A DNA stretch of 64,000 nt from Pleurocapsa sp. PCC 7327 (lineage in GTDB: Bacteria > Cyanobacteriota > Cyanobacteriia > Cyanobacteriales > Microcystaceae): contig NC_019689.1 of assembly GCF_000317025.1 (NCBI RefSeq), positions 447,501-511,500 on the forward strand, read 5' to 3'. Positions 18,553-27,027 of this stretch are shown here, one piece after another. The notes under the pieces are model-generated. The model saw only the letters and a list, made by a program, of their open reading frames with translations. It had not been told where the DNA came from and did no database searches. Position 1 is the stretch's first letter. Each line of letters begins with the position of its first letter. The translations under genes and the position numbers were made by a program.

Positions 18553-19428
18553 ATGCTTGGATCGATAAAAACACTTCTCTCATCGATCGTGGACTATGCC
18601 GGACTTTTCCCGCCAGCCAAGTTTGACATGCGGGAGGCGATGGCGAATTACGATCGCGATCGGATGAGTTCCTATGATTGGATGCTGGGTCGTTTTGTCC
18701 TGCCAGCATCCCGACTGAACGAGTTTGAACAACTCTTGCCAGCATTTCCCCTAGAACAATGGTCGATCGCAGTTATTCTTTCGGGAAATCTGGAGTCAGA
18801 ACTTGAAAGGGTACAATCTATCTCTGACGGGGGCAAAATAAAGCTCGCTGCCCTAGAATTTCCGCCACTTCCCCCCGACGAAATCGAAAGCGTATTTCCC
18901 AATCTCTCGGCTGGCGTTGACGCATTCTTTGAAATACCTTTGGATGGAAACTTAGAAGCCTATCTAGCTGCCCTGCAATACGCCGATGCATTGGCTAAAA
19001 TCCGAACTGGAAGCACGACCGCCGATGCTTTTCCAACCGCATCCCAACTAAGTCATTACATCGTTTCGTTTGCCGAAGCTCAAGTTCCCTTTAAGGCAAC
19101 CGCCGGGCTGCATCACGCCTTACCAGGCGACTATCCCCTAACCTACGAGCCACAGAACAATTCTACCGCAATGCACGGTTTTCTTAACGTTGCGATCGCG
19201 GCAGCACTCACCTATTGGCAAAAAATCACGCGAGAAGAAGCGCTAGCAATTCTTCAGGAATCTTCCATCGAAGGTTTCCGATTCGCAGAAGACGGAATTA
19301 GCTGGGCATCCCATCATCTAAACCTTTCAGAAATAGAGGGAGCCAGACAACGTTTCTTTCGATCCTTTGGTTCCTGCTCCTTTCAAGAGCCAATAGACGA
19401 CCTCAAGACACTAAAACTGTTAAGCTAA
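18553..19428 (+). CDS. conserved unknown protein in the tyrosine-catabolic unit
   Basis: A 291-residue soluble protein with no signal peptide. I cannot name a family. Conserved-looking blocks are VDYAGLFPPAKFDMREA near the N-terminus, KIRTGSTTADAFPTASQL in the middle, and VPFKATAGLHHALPGDYPL, then MHGFLNV. The Lys/Arg-Gly and Lys-Ala-Thr-Ala-Gly-x-His-His patterns look like active-site loops of a barrel-type enzyme. It sits between the regulator/Uma2 genes and fahA, on the same strand, with AGTGAGG before the ATG. Because the window has no maleylacetoacetate isomerase, this is the best local candidate for a missing or accessory step; that is inference. Confidence 0.75.
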   Translation: MLGSIKTLLSSIVDYAGLFPPAKFDMREAMANYDRDRMSSYDWMLGRFVLPASRLNEFEQLLPAFPLEQWSIAVILSGNLESELERVQSISDGGKIKLAALEFPPLPPDEIESVFPNLSAGVDAFFEIPLDGNLEAYLAALQYADALAKIRTGSTTADAFPTASQLSHYIVSFAEAQVPFKATAGLHHALPGDYPLTYEPQNNSTAMHGFLNVAIAAALTYWQKITREEALAILQESSIEGFRFAEDGISWASHHLNLSEIEGARQRFFRSFGSCSFQEPIDDLKTLKLLS

Positions 19429-19551
19429 TTGGTTGTTAGGAGTTAGTGATTTGATGAAAGGATTTTGGATTTTGGATTGGAGAGTAGGGGTAGTTTTTTT
19501 GCAGGAAGTGTCGGTAAATCTCTAGGATTTTTAGATAAACCCACCCGTACA

Positions 19552-19620
19552 GTTGTTAGTGGCTAGTTTTCTCCCCACACTCCCCATACTTCCAGTCCCC
19601 CCGTCTCAGAAGTCTCCTCC
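19552..19620 (+). repeat. C/T-rich dispersed repeat upstream of fahA
   Basis: Begins GTTGTTAGTGGCTAG and continues into CTCCCCACACTCCCC, TTCCAGTCCCCCCGTCTCAGAAGTCTCC. The same TTCCAGTC, CCCC and GTCTCAGAAGTC elements occur at 52305-52337. It separates the unknown gene from fahA, so fahA may have its own promoter. Confidence 0.7.
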
Positions 19621-19649
19621 TGCTCCCAATTACGAATTACGAATGACGT

Positions 19650-20969
19650 ATGATCCGTCCCATCGATGCCACACACGATCCGAATTTGCGCAGTTGGGTA
19701 GAATCGGCGAATCAAAAAGACACCGATTTTCCTATCCAAAACCTTCCTTTAGGAGTATTTCGCAGGCGGGATAGCATTGACTCCTCGCGTATTGGCGTTG
19801 CGATAGGCGATCGCATTCTCGATTTGTCTTTATGTGTCGAAGCCGGACTCCTAGAAGAACTTCCGGGGAAACTGCAAGAAGCTTGTGCGGCAACCAATCT
19901 CAATCCACTGATGGCGATGGGGAGCGAAGCTTCCTTGGCGCTGCGCCGTTGCTTGAGCGCACTGTTGCGATACGACAAACAAAAATCCCTTCCAGAACGA
20001 GAAATTCTCGTATCGATGTCCGATGCCGAACTTTTACTACCCGCCGAGATTGGCGATTATACGGACTTCTACGCCTCAATTTTTCATGCCACCAACGTTG
20101 GCAAGCTATTCCGCCCCGACAATCCCCTACTTCCCAACTACAAGTATGTCCCCATCGCCTACCACGGACGTGCTTCCTCTATCGTACCCAGCGGCACGTA
20201 TATTAATCGTCCCAAAGGTCAGCGAAAGCGTCCCGATGAGACAGCCCCCAGTTTCGGTTCTTCTCGACTTCTCGACTACGAAATGGAAGTCGGATTCTTT
20301 GTGGGAGCTGGAAATAAACTAGGTCAGCCCATCCCAATAGACAATGCTGAGGAACACATCTTTGGACTTTGCTTGGTTAACGATTGGTCGGCACGAGATA
20401 TCCAAGCCTGGGAATACCAACCCCTCGGTCCTTTTCTGTCCAAGAATTTTGCCACCACCATCTCGCCTTGGGTAGTGACTCTGGAAGCGCTTGTCCCTTT
20501 TCGCTGTTCGGCGTTTTCTCGTCCCCAAGGAGATCCCCCGCCGTTGCCCTATCTTTTTTCGCGGCAGGATGCTAGTCTGGGCGGGATCGACCTCACGGTA
20601 GAAGTATGGCTGCTTTCGGCTCAGATGCGCGAGGTGGGGATGGAGCCATTTTGTTTGAGTCGTGCTTCTTTTGCACAGATGTATTGGACATTGGCTCAGA
20701 TGCTTGCCCATCACTCAAGTAATGGTTGCAATCTCCGCACAGGAGATTTACTGGCTAGCGGCACAGTCTCAGGTGCCGAAGAAGGTTCGCAAGGATCTCT
20801 GCTCGAACTTACCCAGCGCGGCTCACAACCCATTCAACTGCCAACAGGTGAAAAGCGAGGTTTCTTATCTGATGGAGACGAAGTGATTTTGCGAGGATAC
20901 TGCGAAAAAGAAGGCTACGCCAGAGTAGGATTCGGAGAATGCCGAGGCACAGTTCTATCTGTAGAGTAG
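19650..20969 (+). CDS. fahA: fumarylacetoacetase
   Basis: A 439-residue enzyme that hydrolyses fumarylacetoacetate to fumarate and acetoacetate, the last step of tyrosine breakdown. The family signature is complete: DYTDFYASIFHATNVGKLFR (metal Asp and catalytic His), YHGRASSIVPSG, DYEMEVGFF (metal Glu pair) and LVNDWSARDIQAWEY (metal Asp). Length is close to that of other long FAH proteins (about 420). The ribosome-binding site is weak, and a repeat lies just upstream. It follows the unknown gene at 18553 by 221 bases on the same strand and converges with the aminotransferase gene. Confidence 0.95.
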   Translation: MIRPIDATHDPNLRSWVESANQKDTDFPIQNLPLGVFRRRDSIDSSRIGVAIGDRILDLSLCVEAGLLEELPGKLQEACAATNLNPLMAMGSEASLALRRCLSALLRYDKQKSLPEREILVSMSDAELLLPAEIGDYTDFYASIFHATNVGKLFRPDNPLLPNYKYVPIAYHGRASSIVPSGTYINRPKGQRKRPDETAPSFGSSRLLDYEMEVGFFVGAGNKLGQPIPIDNAEEHIFGLCLVNDWSARDIQAWEYQPLGPFLSKNFATTISPWVVTLEALVPFRCSAFSRPQGDPPPLPYLFSRQDASLGGIDLTVEVWLLSAQMREVGMEPFCLSRASFAQMYWTLAQMLAHHSSNGCNLRTGDLLASGTVSGAEEGSQGSLLELTQRGSQPIQLPTGEKRGFLSDGDEVILRGYCEKEGYARVGFGECRGTVLSVE

Positions 20970-21004
20970 ACTTCTTGCTTTAACCCTCTTCTGTCAAATA
21001 GATT

Positions 21005-22171
21005 TTATTTGAGCTTGCTAATGGCTGCTTGAATCCGCTCTAGTGCTTCTTGGATATTCTCTAAAGAATTGGCATAAGAAAGCCTCAAGTATCCATCGCC
21101 AAATTTTCCAAAAGCCGTACCGGACAATACCGCTACTCCCGCTTCTTCGAGTAGATAGTCGGCAAGTTCCCCGCAGGAAAGGGGCAACTGCTTCACATTG
21201 GGGAAGACATAAAAAGCGCCTGCGGGTTTAAGGCAACTAATTCCCTCAATGGTATTTAAACCTTCTACAATTGCATCCCGCCGCTGTTTGAATTGGGCAA
21301 CCATTTGGGTAACGAAATCTTGCGATCCTTTGAGCGCTTCAATTCCCGCTATTTGCGTAAACGAACAAGTACAGGAATTAGAATTAATCGTTAATCGTAC
21401 AATCTCCTCAACAAGCGGCTTGGGAGCGATAGCGTAGCCCAATCGCCATCCCGTCATTGCATAGGTTTTTGAATGACCGTCGAGCAAAATTGTTCGCTCT
21501 TTCATGCCAGGAAAACCAATAATACTTTCGTGTTGTCCTTCATAGAGAATGCGGGAATAGATTTCGTCGGAGAGGACGTAAAAATCGTATTTATTTGCCA
21601 GATTGGCAATTGCCTCTAAATCCTCTTTTTTGAGAAAACTGCCCGTCGGATTTTGGGGAGAATTAAGAATTAATAGGCGAGTGCGATCGGAAATTGCGGC
21701 AATTAAATCTTCAACGCGAAAGCGAAAATCAACTTCCTCTCGCAAGGGCAGCGGAACGGCTTTTGCGCCCACAAAGTTAATAACCGATTCATAAATAGGA
21801 AAACCCGGATTGGGATAAATTACCTCATCTCCTTTCTCAATCAGCGCTAGGATAGTAAAAAAAACAATCGGTTTGGCGCCGGGAGTCACGACAACTTCAT
21901 CGGGATGGATCGCAATACCTCTTGTTTGCGAAATATGTTCGGCTACGACTTCGCGAAATTCCCATAGTCCGGCAGCAGGGCTGTATTCGGTGTATCCATC
22001 TTTCATCGCCTGGAAAGCAGCTGCACAAATATTCATGGGGGTTTTAAAATCGGGCTGACCGATTTCGAGGTGAATAATCTTTCTGCCTTGCGCCTCTAAA
22101 TTTTTTGCTCTGGCAAAGACCTCGAAAGCTGATTCAGTTCCTAAACGACTCATTCGCTTGGCAAATTTCAT
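21005..22171 (-). CDS. class I PLP-dependent aminotransferase
   Basis: A 388-residue fold-type I aminotransferase. It shows the substrate/PLP motifs LEIGQPDFKTP, NSPQNPTG, DEIYSRILYEG and the Schiff-base lysine in SKTYAMTGWRLGY. Aspartate, aromatic and other specificities share this core, so the substrate is not fixed by sequence. Its position next to fahA in a tyrosine locus makes an aromatic (tyrosine to 4-hydroxyphenylpyruvate) role plausible. AAGGA precedes the ATG. Confidence 0.88.
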   Translation of the reverse strand: MKFAKRMSRLGTESAFEVFARAKNLEAQGRKIIHLEIGQPDFKTPMNICAAAFQAMKDGYTEYSPAAGLWEFREVVAEHISQTRGIAIHPDEVVVTPGAKPIVFFTILALIEKGDEVIYPNPGFPIYESVINFVGAKAVPLPLREEVDFRFRVEDLIAAISDRTRLLILNSPQNPTGSFLKKEDLEAIANLANKYDFYVLSDEIYSRILYEGQHESIIGFPGMKERTILLDGHSKTYAMTGWRLGYAIAPKPLVEEIVRLTINSNSCTCSFTQIAGIEALKGSQDFVTQMVAQFKQRRDAIVEGLNTIEGISCLKPAGAFYVFPNVKQLPLSCGELADYLLEEAGVAVLSGTAFGKFGDGYLRLSYANSLENIQEALERIQAAISKLK

Positions 22172-22599
22172 AGGAATTCCTTTTTTCTAGAGCAGCAAAG
22201 TTAACTGGAGAAGTTAATCTTCAAGAGAAGCTAAGAACTCTTCTCTGAGAGGGGCGGAAACATAATTGTTCAATTCGCTTGAGTTTCTACTGGCGCAACT
22301 GGGAATACATATCCCACCATCGTGAAGAGAAACCATACTGCTAATAACCCATCATACCTTTCTAGTAAATAGCTCACGCTACGTTAACCAATCTCTATCC
22401 TTCTTAAGCTAAGCTGCTGATGGATCTGCGTTACATTACGATGCTTTCGATCTCGATGCGCTTTTCTCATGGCAGATAGAAGCCATCGTTGTCGTATCTG
22501 CCGAACAGCCTGACCATTCTACATTTATTAGAAATAGAATAATGTAATTACCACCTCACACTCACAAGTAGCAGAGCAGTAAAACAGTCAAACAAGAAG
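22172..22599. other. gene-free stretch
   Basis: Spacer between the divergent aminotransferase gene and the small cysteine-protein gene. I see no coding frame with a ribosome-binding site, no tRNA-like cloverleaf and no strong inverted repeat. It must contain the promoters of both flanking genes. Confidence 0.5.
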
Positions 22600-22797
22600 A
22601 TGCCGAGCAAGAAAGTTTATGTCAAAGAATACACGGTCAGAGCGCATACTAGAACGATTCACACTAGGATATACAAATTTATTTGTCACTTTTGTCATGA
22701 AGATGTCGAACGAGAAACCTACACAACAACTTGTCCCAAATATGGCAACAAATGCAACGGAGTAGCAAGTAAATGCCTGCGCTGTATTAAAAACTAA
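22600..22797 (+). CDS. small basic protein with a possible zinc-binding Cys set
   Basis: A 65-residue protein. The first 27 residues are rich in Lys, Arg, His and Thr; the rest has six cysteines at 29, 32, 45, 52, 59 and 62 in a C-x2-C ... C-x2-C frame typical of zinc ribbons or knuckles. I do not recognise the family. The start lacks a strong ribosome-binding site (AAGAAG directly upstream). It lies 12 bases before the gene at 22810, so the two are probably translated from one message, and a nucleic-acid-related role for the pair is a reasonable guess. Confidence 0.55.
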   Translation: MPSKKVYVKEYTVRAHTRTIHTRIYKFICHFCHEDVERETYTTTCPKYGNKCNGVASKCLRCIKN

Positions 22798-22809
22798 GGG
22801 GAATTAAAG

Positions 22810-23643
22810 ATGACGAAATTGCCGCTACCAGAACCGCCACAGAATAGCGAACAGTTCTTGCACGAGTTGGCGAATTATTATCGTGCCCTGCTTAATTATC
22901 ACCAACGCTCTGCTACTTTAGCTGCTTCTCGTTTAGCTCACGTGGAAACCCTGCTCAATCTAGGTCAGCCTACTCTAGAGCAGCAAGCAACTTTGGAGCC
23001 AGGGTTAGACAGTGTCATTAAGACAACGGTCGAGCGGCAAGAATCGTTAACATCAACTCAACTGCCCAGCTCAGAACAACCAGGAGCGATCTCTATCGGG
23101 TCATTTCTTCCCAATCTAGAAGATTTAGAAGAACTCTTGAAAACTAATCGAGGAAAAATGTTACACCTCGATTACATCGTAAGGATACTTTGCGGGCGGT
23201 TAGCAGACAAAGAACTTTACTCAGTCAAGCAGGTAGTAAAGCAACTTCTCGAACGAGGAGCGAGCCAAGGAAGATGGATGGCAGTGCCCGATTCCCCCGA
23301 CTGTTGGACGATTGACTTGAGCGAATTTCCCGAACTTGCCTCTCTCCCTACTAAAGGAAGATCTAGAAAAAGAGGGGTATCTCGCCTACCCGGTAACGAG
23401 AAATTAGATCGGTATAAAAACCTCACCGAAGCGATAAGAAATTGCTTGGAAGAAAATATGCCTAAGGCAATGAGCATTAATGATATTTTGGATTGGTTCT
23501 ATCCTCAAGGGCTGCCCCAAGAAAACAAAAAGCGAGCGCGTCAAGCTATTAGGGATGTTGTCATTAAAAAGTGCGGTCAGGTTGGTTGTTGGAAGCGTTT
23601 TGCAGTCGGTCTTTATATGCCCTATCCTGCCGAGCCTAAATAA
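22810..23643 (+). CDS. unknown protein with two winged-helix-like segments
   Basis: A 277-residue soluble protein. An N-terminal helical stretch (to about 60) is followed by a Ser/Gln-rich linker. A compact helical segment follows (about 115-170, LHLDYIVRILCGRLADKEL ... VKQLLERGASQGRW), then a basic linker KGRSRKRG and a second similar segment (about 205-270, AIRNCLEENMPKAMSINDIL). Both resemble HARE-HTH or other winged-helix folds, which suggests DNA or chromatin-protein binding; no match is certain. GGGG lies before the ATG, and the gene follows the zinc-type small gene by 12 bases. Confidence 0.65.
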   Translation: MTKLPLPEPPQNSEQFLHELANYYRALLNYHQRSATLAASRLAHVETLLNLGQPTLEQQATLEPGLDSVIKTTVERQESLTSTQLPSSEQPGAISIGSFLPNLEDLEELLKTNRGKMLHLDYIVRILCGRLADKELYSVKQVVKQLLERGASQGRWMAVPDSPDCWTIDLSEFPELASLPTKGRSRKRGVSRLPGNEKLDRYKNLTEAIRNCLEENMPKAMSINDILDWFYPQGLPQENKKRARQAIRDVVIKKCGQVGCWKRFAVGLYMPYPAEPK

Positions 23644-23798
23644 AGTAAATCACTTCATTTAAGAAATTGAGTAAAAGATGAAGGATTGATAATAAATTTT
23701 AAATATTTTTGTGAATTCTTAGATTTAGTTGCTGTTCCTTTTAGCATAGAAGCAAATTAGCCCATCAAAAATACTTTTTAAAAAGAGTGGAGGTTCCT

Positions 23799-24170
23799 AT
23801 GGTTAGCTACGTAGGAATGCAAATGCCTCTGACTGCCAATCCAGGGGATAGAATTGCTGAAGAATCTCAAACGATTGAGGAAAAAGCCAAACAAATAGCG
23901 GTAGATAAGTACGATATTACAGGTGCCCACATTAAAGTTCCCACCTATTTCATTGTCACCTATCCCAATGGGGAAACTAAGGCACTCCATCATGTTAGGG
24001 ATGCTAAGGAAATTTCTGATGTCATCCGACAAATGCATTTAGAAGAAGAGCCAACGCCAAGCAACACAAGCGAGCATAAGTCGAACCTCAATGGTTTAAT
24101 TGCCGTCATAGGCGTGTCTATGTTGGCTTTGTTTTTGATGACAGCCGCTATCGCTATCGGCGTGTTTTAA
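23799..24170 (+). CDS. unknown tail-anchored membrane protein
   Basis: A 123-residue protein starting MVSYVGMQMPLTANPG, with a soluble N-terminal part (about 1-95, containing TYFIVTYPNGETKALHHV) and one C-terminal membrane helix (GLIAVIGVSMLALFLMTAAIAIGVF region). It should be anchored by its tail with most of the protein in the cytoplasm. GGAGG lies 5 bases before the ATG at 23799; an in-frame GTG at 23787 is less likely. No family is recognised. A HIP1-built terminator follows. Confidence 0.7.
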   Translation: MVSYVGMQMPLTANPGDRIAEESQTIEEKAKQIAVDKYDITGAHIKVPTYFIVTYPNGETKALHHVRDAKEISDVIRQMHLEEEPTPSNTSEHKSNLNGLIAVIGVSMLALFLMTAAIAIGVF

Positions 24171-24202
24171 GTTTAGGACAAAAAATCTTTAGTAGTATTT
24201 TG

Positions 24203-24240
24203 GCGATCGCGTATCCTTGTCGGCGCGATCGCTTTTTTTT
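24203..24240 (+). terminator. Rho-independent terminator built from HIP1 palindromes
   Basis: GCGATCGCG (24203-24211) and CGCGATCGC (24224-24232) form a perfect 9-bp stem around a 12-base loop, followed directly by eight T residues (24233-24240). It ends the message of the tail-anchored protein gene. Confidence 0.85.
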
Positions 24241-24391
24241 GTTACATTACATTAAAAATTTAAGAAAAGAAAAATTTCTTAACCTAAAGATTAACTTGCC
24301 CTGTTTCACTGTAAGAGATCGTTTGAACTAATACAAATAGGACAAAGGACAAATGACCTATGACTTGATGATTAATTCGGAGACTTAAGTA

Positions 24392-25126
24392 ATGTCGTGG
24401 ACAGATTTTGTTGTGCGCTTACTGGTTGCCTTCATTCTCGGTGCCGCAATCGGAGTCGAGAGACAGTGGCTCAAAACGAGAGCGGTACTCAAAACCAATG
24501 TTTTAGTTTCTCTCGGTGCAGCCATGTTTGTCATGATGTCTGCTATGACTCCGGGGGATTCAAGTCCGACGAGGGTAGCCGCTCAAGTCGTCTCCGGAAT
24601 AGGCTTTCTAGGAGGAGGCGTGATTTTGCGCGAGGGAGCTACCGTGCGCGGCATTAATACAGCAGCCACTTTGTGGTGCGCAGCTGCGATCGGTACGCTG
24701 GCAGGTTCGGGTTTTTTTTTGCAAGCTTATATTGGAGCGATAGCTGTTGTAGGAGCAAATTTTCTTCTGCGACCGCTCATTCCTATCTTCCAACAAGTTG
24801 ACGGGAATGTCAATTTGGCGACACAAACCCAACCAAGCATCAACTATCGCTGTTGGTTGATCTGTCAAGCAGAAGATGAAATGAACGTTCGCACTTTGTT
24901 ATTTCAGTCGCTTAGAGAGAGAGAACTGACGCTGACTGCAATTCACAGCAAAACGATAAGAAGTGGGGATCCAACTCAATCGTCAGTAGTAGAGATTCAA
25001 GCCGATTTCTTCTGCGGAGAGAATGCTGATGAATTAGAACTGATAGAACAAGTATTAAATACGCTCAAGCAACAGACAAAAATCGATCGCGTCAGTTGGG
25101 AGTTAGTGCCAAGCGATCGTGATTGA
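24392..25126 (+). CDS. MgtC/SapB-family membrane protein
   Basis: A 244-residue protein. The N-terminal two thirds are hydrophobic (about five helices) and carry the MgtC/SapB signature: ILGAAIGVERQ, the polar QVVSGIGFLGGG loop and RGINTAATLW. The C-terminal part (about 150-240) is soluble and ACT-like. MgtC proteins are linked to growth in low Mg2+ and to control of membrane potential in bacteria; the cyanobacterial function is not fixed. GGAG lies about 11 bases before the ATG. Confidence 0.88.
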   Translation: MSWTDFVVRLLVAFILGAAIGVERQWLKTRAVLKTNVLVSLGAAMFVMMSAMTPGDSSPTRVAAQVVSGIGFLGGGVILREGATVRGINTAATLWCAAAIGTLAGSGFFLQAYIGAIAVVGANFLLRPLIPIFQQVDGNVNLATQTQPSINYRCWLICQAEDEMNVRTLLFQSLRERELTLTAIHSKTIRSGDPTQSSVVEIQADFFCGENADELELIEQVLNTLKQQTKIDRVSWELVPSDRD

Positions 25127-25561
25127 CGGACAATGCATGAATAAAACTTAAATATCAAAAAAAGATGGCAAAAAGCGTTGCTTGACTTAGTTTATGACGA
25201 TAATATCGGAAATTACGTAAAATTTAACGTAAAATAATGTAAAATATCTTGTAAGATTTAAGTGAAATTACCGATGGACAACGAGCCATTATTTATGGAT
25301 AATTAAATTTTCGGTAATAGTAAGGTTAAGATAAGCAGAGAACAAAACTCTCTCGTGTTGGTGAGAGATTCGCAAAATGTATCGTGCTTGAGCCGAACCT
25401 GCGGCAAGCCAATCAAGCGTTAGTGCGAGTTACCAACTAACCAACTAGAAGAGCCAGAGTTTTTGCTGAAAAATTTACGTATTCTTGCCGACTTAAGGAT
25501 ATCGATCGCATGTGATTTCGATCCGACTGTAGCAATTGTTATATAGGAGCGCGGGGAAGCC
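25127..25561. promoter_or_regulatory. AT-rich spacer with iterated GTAAAAT boxes
   Basis: Four GTAAAAT-type heptamers (25217, 25229, 25239; GTAAGAT at 25251) are spaced 12, 10 and 12 bases, close to one helical turn each, as in iterated activator sites. Downstream, ATTACCGA (25267-25274) and TCGGTAAT (25311-25318) form an 8-bp inverted repeat. No gene is seen. The boxes lie 300 bases before the binding-protein gene at 25562. Confidence 0.4.
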
Positions 25562-27010
25562 ATGGTAGGCAACAAAATCCAAATCGACAAAAAAAAATTA
25601 GTTCTTCTCGCTTACGTTGCTATGCTCAGTTCGATCGGTTTCGCGATCTTAGTGTTTGGTAGCCAAGGTACATCCGACCCTTCTAAAACATTATCAGATT
25701 TGTCAAAATCGCTCACCAGCCAAGCCATTCAAAGACGCATGAGCATGGGCGAGCGAATTTTGGTGACGGCGAATAACAGTCCCGACAAACAAGCGGCAAC
25801 TAAGGCATTCGCCAGTCGCGACTATACCAAAGCCGTCGAACTACTTAATTCGTCGCTGCAACTCAATCGCAACGATCCGGAAGCCTGGATCTATATGAAC
25901 AATGCACAAGCAGCCGAACGAGGAGATTCGATTGCCATCAGTGCAGTCGTGCCTATCGGTGGAAATTTAAATATTGCCAAAGAAATCCTGCGAGGCGTGG
26001 CTCAGGCTCAGCACCAAATCAATCAAAAAGGCGGGATTGGCGGAAGGCTGATTCAAGTTAAAATTGCCAACGATGAAAACGATCCAGAAGTTGCCAAAAA
26101 AATAGCCGAACAATTAGTTAAAGAACGCCAGATCCTAGCAGTCATCGGACATAATGCCAGCGATGCTTCAATAGCGGCGGCTCCCATTTATCAAGCGGGA
26201 GGCTTAGTTGCGATTTCTCCCACTAGCAGCGCTAATGAGCTTTCAGGAATCGGAAGTTACATATTTCGCACGACTCCCAGCGTTAGAGTCACTGCCGAGA
26301 CGTTGGCACAATACACCGTCAAAACCGCACGCAAATCGAAAATCGCCATTTGTGCCGATTCTACAGATAAAGCCAGTATGTCTTTTAAGGAGGAATTTAC
26401 ATGGACTGTCGTGGCGGCTGGGAGTCAAGTGACTGCCACGGTCTGCGATTTTGCCAACGCCGATTTCAACGCGACAGAAATTCCCTCAAAAGCAATTAGC
26501 GATGGAGCAGATGCTTTGGTGCTAGCTCCTTCTATTAAGAAAATCAATCAAGCGATCGATGTAGCGCAAGCGAATCAAAATCGACTCGCAATGTTTGGCA
26601 ATCAAACTATGTATGCATTTGAAACCCTAAAACAGGGACAAACGAATGTTAATGGGATGGTATTAGCAGTGGCTTGGCATCCAGCAGCTAATGGCGACCA
26701 GACTTATTTGAAAAATGCCAGAAATCTTTGGGGCGGTATAGGAAACTGGCGCATGGCAACTGCTTATGATGCGACTGAGGTGGCGAGCGCGGGTTTGAAG
26801 TCCGAGCCGAAGCGCGATGCTTTGCAAAAAGCTTTGTCCAATTCTGGGTTTTCCTTTAAGGGAGCTACGGGAGAAATTCGTTTTCTTCCCTCTGGCGATC
26901 GCTATGGAGCAGCAGTACTGGTCAAAATTCAGCCCGGAAAAACCTCTGGCACGGGTTACGATTTTACTATTCTCAAGCCAGCCATCAGCGGTCAGTTACC
27001 AGTTAATTAA
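25562..27010 (+). CDS. TPR-linked periplasmic-binding-protein-like (Leu/Ile/Val type) protein
   Basis: A 482-residue protein. A single N-terminal membrane helix or uncleaved signal (about 12-34) is followed by a short helical repeat (about 80-118, RDYTKAVELLNSSLQLNRNDPEAW, TPR-like) and a type I periplasmic-binding domain (about 125-480, IAISAVVPIGGNLNIAKEILRGV ... AVIGHNASDASIAAAPIY). Related cyanobacterial proteins pair such domains with kinases or act as amino-acid receptors. No permease or ATPase gene is nearby, so it may be a sensor rather than a transport component. GGAG precedes the ATG. Confidence 0.8.
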   Translation: MVGNKIQIDKKKLVLLAYVAMLSSIGFAILVFGSQGTSDPSKTLSDLSKSLTSQAIQRRMSMGERILVTANNSPDKQAATKAFASRDYTKAVELLNSSLQLNRNDPEAWIYMNNAQAAERGDSIAISAVVPIGGNLNIAKEILRGVAQAQHQINQKGGIGGRLIQVKIANDENDPEVAKKIAEQLVKERQILAVIGHNASDASIAAAPIYQAGGLVAISPTSSANELSGIGSYIFRTTPSVRVTAETLAQYTVKTARKSKIAICADSTDKASMSFKEEFTWTVVAAGSQVTATVCDFANADFNATEIPSKAISDGADALVLAPSIKKINQAIDVAQANQNRLAMFGNQTMYAFETLKQGQTNVNGMVLAVAWHPAANGDQTYLKNARNLWGGIGNWRMATAYDATEVASAGLKSEPKRDALQKALSNSGFSFKGATGEIRFLPSGDRYGAAVLVKIQPGKTSGTGYDFTILKPAISGQLPVN

Positions 27011-27027
27011 TCGAGAACGATAGATTA

